A DNA stretch of 11,612 bases from JAFDZO01 sp041859205 (GTDB lineage: Bacteria > Bacteroidota > Ignavibacteria > Tepidaquicellales > Tepidaquicellaceae). Positions 7,419 through 11,612 of this stretch are shown piece by piece. The notes beneath the pieces were generated by a model. The model had not been told where the DNA came from. It worked only from the letters and a program-made list of their open reading frames with translations, and did not search any database. Each line of letters starts with the position of its first letter. The first letter of the stretch is position 1. The DNA lies in contig JBHEKU010000133.1 of the NCBI GenBank assembly GCA_041859205.1, positions 1-11,612 on the forward strand. The letters run 5' to 3'. The position numbers and the translations under genes are program-made.

Positions 7419-8237
7419 TTATTTTAAATTGAATTTAAATGGAACATTTACATAACATTTTACAGGTTGCCCGCCTTGTAATGCAGGAGTAAATTGTAAA
7501 TCCATAATCTTTCTTTCAATTTCATTATGGAATACATCGGGTCCGCTTATATTTGATACTTTCAATATTTCGCCTGTTGTTCCTACTAATATTTTTGCAA
7601 CACATGTTCCTTCAACCCCCGATGATAATGCAATCTCAGGGTATTTCATCGAACCTCTTACTGAGCTAAGATTTACCGGCATAGGAGATTTTTCAACTTC
7701 AAATGAATTGAAAGTTTCCTTCACAGGTTTCTTAGGTTCTTCTTTTTCAATTTCCTTTTCTATTTTCGTATTAGTATTTTCATTAAAATTCGAAGTTACT
7801 TCGTTCAAATTTTCTGTACCTTTTGAACCAACATTTTCCGTTGGTACATTTTCAAGTGCCTGCTGAGTCTTAGTTGTAAGCGCTTCAGATTCCTGTTTTG
7901 CAACAGGCTGAGGCACAAGTGCAGCTAAATCTTTTAGCTTTACAGTCTGCTCTGCCTTTGGTACATCTAATGGAGCAATTTCTTCCACCGGTTTCGGCGG
8001 CACCGGCAAATCATAGTTCAATAATATAATTTCTCTGTTGTATTCTTTTTCATCGTTACCTGTTGCGTGGAGCGAATTGTAAGCTGCTACACTCCCTATC
8101 AATAATAGAGAACATACTATTGCATACATCAATCCGCGGAACGCGTATTTCTGATACAATGATAAGAGCTCAGGAGCTCCGTACTTCATGTTTATAAGGG
8201 GTTGTTTTACTTCTTTTTTTACTGTAGCGGTTTTCAT
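7419..8237 (-). CDS. tonB: TonB-family energy transducer, paralog of the downstream tonB
   Basis: 272 residues from the ATG at 8237. The layout matches its neighbour: a cytoplasmic N-terminus with YGAPELLSLYQKYAFRGL, one membrane helix (about 36-53, MYAIVCSLLLIGSVAAY), a linker with PVPPKPVEE and Glu/Lys runs, then the TonB C-terminal domain (about 186-272, MKYPEIALSSGVEGTCVAKI, GPDVFH, LQFTPALQGGQPVKCYVNVP). It ends right after the domain. An upstream in-frame TTG at 8252 would add five residues but would place the GCGAGGG ribosome binding site inside the gene; the ATG is chosen because spacing then matches the paralog, whose leader has a stop codon in that frame. The linkers differ much more than the C-terminal domains. 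This fits a tandem duplication with specialisation for different ExbBD or receptor partners (inference). Confidence 0.88.
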   Translation of the reverse strand: MKTATVKKEVKQPLINMKYGAPELLSLYQKYAFRGLMYAIVCSLLLIGSVAAYNSLHATGNDEKEYNREIILLNYDLPVPPKPVEEIAPLDVPKAEQTVKLKDLAALVPQPVAKQESEALTTKTQQALENVPTENVGSKGTENLNEVTSNFNENTNTKIEKEIEKEEPKKPVKETFNSFEVEKSPMPVNLSSVRGSMKYPEIALSSGVEGTCVAKILVGTTGEILKVSNISGPDVFHNEIERKIMDLQFTPALQGGQPVKCYVNVPFKFNLK

Positions 8238-8244
8238 TTTGAAC

Positions 8245-8250
8245 CCTCGC
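8245..8250 (-). promoter_or_regulatory. Ribosome binding site GCGAGG of the upstream tonB; decides the start
   Basis: The minus strand reads TTGCGAGGGTTCAAAATG. GCGAGG stands 7 bases before the ATG at 8237, exactly as in the paralog. This favours the ATG over the TTG at 8252. Confidence 0.6.
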
Positions 8251-8251
8251 A

Positions 8252-8312
8252 ATAGTTTAATTATTTGTTTAAAGTGTTAAGGGATTAAACTATGGCTATT
8301 GGGAAATGTTCC
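8252..8312 (-). promoter_or_regulatory. Conserved tonB leader element with inverted repeat (copy 2)
   Basis: On the plus strand, GATTAAACTA (8283-8292), 13 bases, then ATGTTCC (8306-8312) repeat the words and spacing of the other tonB leader. The similarity stops beyond ATGTTCC. A different inverted repeat is present: ATAGTTTAAT (8252-8261) and ATTAAACTAT (8284-8293). On the mRNA its 3' arm abuts the ribosome binding site, so a leader hairpin could affect translation. This is inferred from sequence only. Confidence 0.5.
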
Positions 8313-8344
8313 GTGATTGGTCAGTGCGTAGTGGAGGCTGTAAG

Positions 8345-8485
8345 ACCTGACAGGTTTTTAATCCTGTCAGGTCAACTTTATACAGTAAACATTAAAAATA
8401 TTCCGGACGAAAAGATGATGCAGTCTTTGATAAGGAAAATTTAGTTTATAAAAAAAAACCTGACAGGATTAAAAACCTGTCAGGT
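8345..8485. repeat. REPIN-like element: two inverted REP hairpins, 141 bp
   Basis: Positions 8345-8372 and 8458-8485 are exact reverse complements over 28 bases. Each copy is itself a hairpin: ACCTGACAGG, an 8-base loop (TTTTTAAT or ATTAAAAA), CCTGTCAGGT. Inside them a second imperfect inverted repeat is visible: 8377-8393 matches the reverse complement of 8436-8452 at 13 of 17 positions. The whole element is therefore palindromic, as expected of a non-autonomous REP doublet (REPIN) or small MITE. No target-site duplication is evident, and no transposase is encoded in the window. Mobility by a RAYT-type transposase elsewhere is inference. Confidence 0.7.
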
Positions 8486-8486
8486 T
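8450..8486 (-). terminator. Terminator of the EthD-like/L,D-transpeptidase operon, formed by a REP end
   Basis: On the minus strand, the 11-bp-arm hairpin at 8457-8486 is followed by nine T residues (complement of 8450-8458). It begins about 39 bases past the stop of the EthD-like gene. The left REP copy (8344-8373) has no T run and would not terminate. Confidence 0.8.
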
Positions 8487-8524
8487 ACTTATAAACCTAA
8501 CAACTGAAAACCATCAACTAAGAA

Positions 8525-8821
8525 CTAATCTTTCAGCTCTGCAATATGCATTTCAACAAAATCTTTTGCGAATGACATTAAGTTCTTTGCAGCTGCTCTT
8601 CCTTCTGCTGAACCCATTGCTGCATTAAGAGCATCTTCATTTTCAAAATACATTTCAGCGCATAAAAAATATTTGTTGGCGCCGAGGCTTTTAATATTAT
8701 ATACTTCTGACTTTATTAAGCCGGGCATTTGCTTTGCCAATGGAAGATGTTCGTTATTATATTTTTCTAAAAAGTCCTCTTTGTTTTCAGGAGCTTTGTA
8801 AAGCGCTACAAGTTTTACCAT
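8525..8821 (-). CDS. EthD-family dimeric alpha/beta-barrel protein
   Basis: 98 residues, the usual length of a single EthD/ferredoxin-like barrel domain. Features seen: the first strand MVKLVALYKAPENKEDF, then the Y-x-x-x-H-x-P-L pattern (YNNEHLPLAKQMPGL, about 21-35), the central strand YFLCAEMYFENEDALNAAM (about 51-69) with a following AEGRAAAKNL helix, and the C-terminal FAKDFVEMHI. EthD proteins form dimers; the type member is linked to ether breakdown, but most members have no known reaction, so no substrate can be given. There is no signal peptide, so it is cytoplasmic. It starts 14 bases after the stop of the L,D-transpeptidase gene and is probably co-transcribed with it, though no functional link is evident. 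No Shine-Dalgarno is visible. Confidence 0.85.
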   Translation of the reverse strand: MVKLVALYKAPENKEDFLEKYNNEHLPLAKQMPGLIKSEVYNIKSLGANKYFLCAEMYFENEDALNAAMGSAEGRAAAKNLMSFAKDFVEMHIAELKD

Positions 8822-8835
8822 TATAAATTATTTTT

Positions 8836-10023
8836 TTAATTTTGAGTAGAGTTAGATGTTGAAGTCGGCACATATACTTTCTTTGTCGGTGGATAATATG
8901 GCAATATTCCTATAGGATTCAGAAAATATTTTTTTACCATCTCATCAGGCGGAGATGTAGTTACAACATTTTTTTTCTTATCCTTTGAATTACTTTCATT
9001 GCTTACCAGTTCAGTTTCATTATCCTTATCATTTTCCGTGATAATAGGTACTTCTGAATTAAAGATATCAATATCTACAGAACGCCCGCTTAATTTATCC
9101 GACACTTCTGAAATAATCAGTTCCGGTCTTGGCAATTCCTGCTTGTTTGGTATTTCCCTGTCGTAAGCTATGTAAATCCCCTGCTTGGGAATGATCTTCG
9201 GGTCAATTACAAAGTATTTTCTATCATTAACATAATATTTACCGCTAAGAATATTATATAAATTTTCAGCAAGCATTTTTCTGTATTCGTCGGGTGTAAA
9301 CTGCTGTGTGCTGGCATCGTAATCTTTCGGAGCAAAGCCGACTGTTCTTGCATACTTTCCTTTGTGAGCTAAAACAATAGTGCCAAGCTCTACATCGCCG
9401 AACATTTTTTTAACATCATCGTGTTTCATTCTTATACATCCGTGTGAAGAAGGGCGTACGCCTAAATGCTGGTAATAGCCTGTTCCGTTGATTGAGTGAA
9501 AGCCGATACCCTGATTGAACGGCATAAAGTGATACATATCGGCATTATCGAACTGGGAAGATTCGTGGTGCTCTTCCATTACAAAAATCGCAAAAAGTCC
9601 CGGACGTGTTTCAAGTCCTTTATCAAGAAATTTATTTCCTGAGGAAACGGGATATTTATCAATCTTGCCGTTTCTCCAGTGAACATATACCATCTGTTCG
9701 TGAATTCTTAGCTCCAGCCAGTTATCTTTATCAGTGTAAACAGTATCCATAAGTCCCTGTGCCAGATCTTCTTCAGAAACTATGTTGTAATCTCCTTTAA
9801 AGATGGTTGAGTTTACTTTAGTCTCTGTTATGAATTTGTTTTTAACAAAGTTTCCTGAATTGGCCAGAACATCACCGCTGAAAAATCCGGCCAGAATAAA
9901 AATGATAACAAGAGAAGGAAGCCCGTATATAATAAAAGAAGGACTCTTCTCTTCGTAGTATTCGCTTTCCCTTAAATCAATATCAGGATAGCTTTGGTTA
10001 TTATCTATGTCGGAATTTTGCAT
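8836..10023 (-). CDS. Membrane-anchored L,D-transpeptidase (YkuD domain)
   Basis: 395 residues. A cytoplasmic N-terminus of about 30 acidic residues leads to one membrane helix (about 30-48, IIYGLPSLVIIFILAGFF). The periplasmic YkuD domain spans about 102-222: WLELRIHEQMVYVHW, YPVSSGNKF, TRPGLFAIF, GFHS with His176, and SSHGCIRM (192-199) with the active-site Cys196 and Arg198. These enzymes form 3-3 cross-links in peptidoglycan or attach proteins to it, using meso-diaminopimelate stems. About 170 residues follow the domain. The first part (230-300) looks folded, and the end is low-complexity and proline-rich (LPYYPPTKKVYVPT). This extension has no family I recognise. It is the first gene of a probable two-gene operon with the EthD-like gene and is divergent from the small Cys/His gene at 10183. 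Confidence 0.9.
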   Translation of the reverse strand: MQNSDIDNNQSYPDIDLRESEYYEEKSPSFIIYGLPSLVIIFILAGFFSGDVLANSGNFVKNKFITETKVNSTIFKGDYNIVSEEDLAQGLMDTVYTDKDNWLELRIHEQMVYVHWRNGKIDKYPVSSGNKFLDKGLETRPGLFAIFVMEEHHESSQFDNADMYHFMPFNQGIGFHSINGTGYYQHLGVRPSSHGCIRMKHDDVKKMFGDVELGTIVLAHKGKYARTVGFAPKDYDASTQQFTPDEYRKMLAENLYNILSGKYYVNDRKYFVIDPKIIPKQGIYIAYDREIPNKQELPRPELIISEVSDKLSGRSVDIDIFNSEVPIITENDKDNETELVSNESNSKDKKKNVVTTSPPDEMVKKYFLNPIGILPYYPPTKKVYVPTSTSNSTQN

Positions 10024-10182
10024 ATCAAGTAAAATACCAAAAAATTAAAAAAAATTCCCCCTAAAAATGAATTGCTGAAATTATATCTTCAGTCAAAATT
10101 TATTTAGTCCGGTTGGGCTATACTTCCTGAGTTTTTTATTGCTTATTTTTACTTTGCTAAATAAAATTAAAAATTCATTTTA

Positions 10183-10380
10183 ATGAAAAAACTATTTGGT
10201 CCTTTTTTCTGTGTTAATAATTTATGGCATTGGAATAAAGCATGCCGTGATTTCCCGAAAGAGAATCATCCTGAAGCAATGATAAGTACTGTCTTACCTG
10301 AAAGTTCAGAGCTTTGCAAAAATTGCCTCAATCTTGATAAAGAAGCCGCAATCAAACAATTGAATAAAGAACTAAACTAA
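10183..10380 (+). CDS. Small WHW/Cys protein, paralog 1 (probable zinc-binding)
   Basis: 65 residues, with no signal peptide or membrane segment. It opens with MKKLFGPFF and has NNLWHW (12-17), then Cys21 followed by FP (24-25), and ELCKNCLNLDK (43-53) holding Cys45 and Cys48. The 67-residue protein at 11176-11379 shares the order GPF, NN-x-WHW, C, FP, M, S, ELCxxC, LDK, with one residue of length difference before WHW. Four conserved potential ligands (His16, Cys21, Cys45, Cys48) suggest a single metal site, most likely zinc; this is inference. The pattern recalls small uncharacterised proteins of several phyla with WHW-C-x-x-C and ELCxxC, but no function is known to me. It is divergent from the L,D-transpeptidase gene, with 159 bases between. 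TACTTTG (10150-10156) is a poor -7-like match. No clear terminator follows. Confidence 0.75.
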   Translation: MKKLFGPFFCVNNLWHWNKACRDFPKENHPEAMISTVLPESSELCKNCLNLDKEAAIKQLNKELN

Positions 10381-10700
10381 AGTTAAACCGTAATTTCTTC
10401 ACATATCTCTGCATTTTAAAAAAAACAAAAGCTATCCTGAATCTCTAATCCCTTTGCACTATATACATTAGGTGGAGGAATTTCTATATTATTATACCGC
10501 ACTTTACGTAATTGTTCTCCCCCACTCATTCTAATTCAAAGGTGAAAAATTCTCCCCTTAAAAAACAATAAGGTTTGATTTTAACCCGAAAGTTAAGTTT
10601 CTAAGTAAAAATACTGATTTATTTTTGCTTGCTTATAATTAGTTTTGTATGCTATTGTACTACTGCAACGAACAAAAAGACTTGATACCACTTAAAAAAT
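10381..10700 (+). other. 320-bp intergenic region before the LuxR-type gene
   Basis: No strong gene or terminator is seen. The last 60 bases hold the probable promoter of the HTH gene. A minus-strand frame from ATG at 10529 to TAA at 10416 would encode 37 residues beginning MSGGEQLRKVRYNN. It is bounded by a stop three codons upstream and lacks a well-placed ribosome binding site, so it is at best a small or decayed gene. The middle (about 10440-10560) is less AT-rich than its surroundings. Confidence 0.4.
10640..10647 (+). promoter_or_regulatory. Bacteroidota-type -7 box of the LuxR-type gene
   Basis: TAGTTTTG matches the TAnnTTTG -7 consensus of Bacteroidota sigma factors and lies 53 bases before the ATG. 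A TTTTTG at 10622-10627 is nearer than the usual -33 spacing, so the upstream box is doubtful. A TATAAT also overlaps just upstream (10634-10639). Confidence 0.45.
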
Positions 10701-10919
10701 ATGAAAGAAAACGGTTTACACATCTTAACAGTTAGAGAAAAAGAAGTTTTGGGCATTTTATCTGACGGCTCTACTAACAAAGAAACTGCGGAAAAACTGA
10801 ATATTAGCGTGAGAACTGTAGAAACTCACAGAAAAAATATCATGCAAAAACTCGATATAAAGAATATAGCAGGACTTATTAAGTTTTCTATAGCAAATAA
10901 ATTAACTATGCTTGATTAA
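10701..10919 (+). CDS. Stand-alone LuxR/NarL-type HTH regulator
   Basis: 72 residues, almost entirely a LuxR C-terminal (GerE-type) DNA-binding domain: LTVREKEVLGILSDGSTNKE (9-28) forms the first helices, AEKLNISVRTVETHRKNIMQ (30-49) the scaffold and recognition helices, and KLDIKNIAGLIKFSIANKL (50-68) the dimerisation helix. No receiver, PAS or ligand domain precedes it, and the sequence upstream of the ATG gives no in-frame extension with such a domain. It is probably a true orphan regulator that dimerises through its last helix; how it is controlled cannot be told. It lies between two paralogous Cys/His genes on the same strand, with long spacers (320 and 256 bases), so it has its own promoter (TAGTTTTG at 10640-10647). 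Control of its neighbours is an attractive but untested idea. Confidence 0.9.
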   Translation: MKENGLHILTVREKEVLGILSDGSTNKETAEKLNISVRTVETHRKNIMQKLDIKNIAGLIKFSIANKLTMLD

Positions 10920-11129
10920 TTTATTGAAATATTAAAAAATTATAATTAATTTGTGTGTATATTTTAACGTAGAGAAGAAATAAAATTTACGAAAAGATAC
11001 CCCCAGTAGTCTCTTCCGATTAATTTCCTTTTATCATAAGAATTTTAAACATTTAATTTTTCCAAACTTAAAAATCTGTTTACGGAATTTTTATGTTTTA
11101 TACAATTTCTTAACAGAAAACTGAATTAA

Positions 11130-11140
11130 TATTTTTTTTG
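11130..11140 (+). promoter_or_regulatory. Weak -7-like box before the second WHW gene
   Basis: TATTTTTTTTG ends 35 bases before the ATG at 11176 and is followed by TACGTTA. The HTH gene's box is followed by the similar TATGCTA. The match to TAnnTTTG needs extra T residues, so this is only a candidate. Confidence 0.25.
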
Positions 11141-11175
11141 TACGTTAGAATTTTAACCCAAACCCTTTATAACGA

Positions 11176-11379
11176 ATGAAAAAAATTTACGGACCCTTTT
11201 ATCTGGGTGAGAATAATATATGGCATTGGCATTCAGAGTGCCCTTCATTTCCGGATCCTAAAAATTCCAAAACAATGGTCAGCTCAAATTTTCTGGATGA
11301 AATAGAACTTTGTACTGGATGCCAGCAATTGGATAAAAAAGACGCGACTGATGCTATAGGGAACACAGATATCAGTTAG
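11176..11379 (+). CDS. Small WHW/Cys protein, paralog 2 (probable zinc-binding)
   Basis: 67 residues and soluble. MKKIYGPFYL is followed by NNIWHWHSEC (13-22) with His17, His19 and Cys22, FPDP, and ELCTGCQQLDK (44-54) with Cys46 and Cys49. About 24 residues are identical to the 65-residue protein at 10183-10380, centred on the WHW, the single Cys, FP and ELCxxC-LDK. The intervening residues differ freely, so the two are clear but old paralogs under constraint at the putative metal ligands. The extra His19 could add a ligand here. The tail after residue 55 is variable and acidic. The gene lies 256 bases after the HTH regulator, with no Shine-Dalgarno. A strong hairpin terminator follows 31 bases after the stop. 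Function unknown; a metal-binding adaptor or nucleic-acid-binding ribbon are options. Confidence 0.75.
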   Translation: MKKIYGPFYLGENNIWHWHSECPSFPDPKNSKTMVSSNFLDEIELCTGCQQLDKKDATDAIGNTDIS

Positions 11380-11410
11380 TCAGATTTTATGTTCTAGTAG
11401 ATAAAGTTAT

Positions 11411-11468
11411 AAAAGTTTTCGCAGGCTCTTTTTTAATTTCTAAAGGAGTACTGCGAAAACTTTTTTTT
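11411..11468 (+). terminator. Strong hairpin terminator after the second WHW gene
   Basis: AAAAGTTTTCGCAG (11411-11424) and CTGCGAAAACTTTT (11451-11464) pair perfectly over 14 bases and run into a T tract to 11468. A further CTC/GAG pairing lies inside. It may also act on the minus strand for the convergent gene at the right edge, although only CTTTT follows there. Confidence 0.88.
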
Positions 11469-11489
11469 GTTTTAAATCTGTAATGCTTT

Positions 11490-11612
11490 TCATTTATCAG
11501 TAATCTTCTTTATATATACTTCTCCTTTATACGGATGGATAGTGGAATAGAACTCATAGTTTTTTATCTCCAGCAGATAATATGACATTATATCGCACCA
11601 GCATATTTCATC
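11490..11612 (-). CDS. C-terminal end of an unidentified protein (5' partial)
   Basis: The minus strand is open from the window edge for 40 codons, ending in TGA at 11490-11492. The residues (beginning DEICWCDIMSYYLLEIKNYE and ending YIKKITDK) read like ordinary coding sequence. The other two minus-strand frames hold only short ATG-started reading frames that soon meet a stop. It is convergent with the small WHW gene and shares the intervening hairpin. Too little is visible to assign a family. The start and most of the gene lie beyond the window. Confidence 0.45.
   Translation of the reverse strand, partial: DEICWCDIMSYYLLEIKNYEFYSTIHPYKGEVYIKKITDK

Noticed and set aside
8238..8252. TTG start that would extend the upstream TonB by five residues
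   Set aside because: It would bury the GCGAGG ribosome binding site in the gene, and the paralog's leader has a stop codon in the matching frame.
8345..8485. CRISPR-like repeat pair
   Set aside because: There are only two copies, in inverted orientation, each a hairpin, with no third repeat or cas gene; the structure fits a REP doublet.
10649..10735. A 28-codon frame starting just after the -7 box of the HTH gene
   Set aside because: It overlaps the HTH gene in another frame and starts where the transcript itself would start.
10920..11175. A C-rich island (ACCCCCAGTAGTCTCTTCC) in the spacer before the second WHW gene
   Set aside because: The minus-strand frame through it has no start codon and no matching structure was found, so it was left as plain intergenic sequence.

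Overview
This window is AT-rich bacterial DNA. Two neighbouring secreted proteins end in a type IX secretion (T9SS) C-terminal sorting domain opening with YPNPFNP. Most genes lack a recognisable Shine-Dalgarno sequence, and TAnnTTTG-like boxes precede some genes. Together these point to Bacteroidota in the broad sense, most likely the Ignavibacteria/Kryptonia side of the Bacteroidota-Chlorobi group. That placement is inferred from motifs, not from a database match.

Layout, left to right. (1) Positions 1-3425, plus strand: the tail of a T9SS cargo protein, a complete T9SS cargo protein with six Asp-box (BNR/Ycf48-like) repeats, and an exported S41-family peptidase, closed by a bidirectional terminator. 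(2) Positions 3490-8237, minus strand: two tandem TonB paralogs. The promoter-distal one is the first gene of a tight run: tonB, an 83-residue membrane protein, a PstS-like lipoprotein and a large periplasmic TPR protein, with gaps of 17-26 bases. The upstream TonB gene has its own terminator. Both tonB genes carry a related 5' leader and an unusual GCGAGG ribosome binding site. No exbB or exbD lies in the window. (3) Positions 8345-8485: a 141-bp intergenic element with perfect 28-bp inverted ends, each end itself a hairpin. This is REPIN-like, and its right end also serves as the terminator of the next operon. (4) Positions 8525-10023, minus strand: an EthD-like alpha/beta-barrel protein and a membrane-anchored L,D-transpeptidase, probably co-transcribed. 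(5) Positions 10183-11379, plus strand: two small paralogous proteins (65 and 67 residues) with a conserved WHW...C...ELCxxC pattern, probably metal-binding, flanking a 72-residue stand-alone LuxR/NarL-type HTH protein. A strong terminator follows, then the C-terminal end of an unidentified minus-strand gene at the right edge.

Functional links that can be argued: the TonB/PstS-like/TPR run probably forms an envelope module that depends on ExbB-ExbD encoded elsewhere. The L,D-transpeptidase acts on peptidoglycan. The small Cys/His proteins around the orphan HTH regulator are the least explained part of the window. There are no rRNA or tRNA genes, CRISPR arrays or transposase genes.
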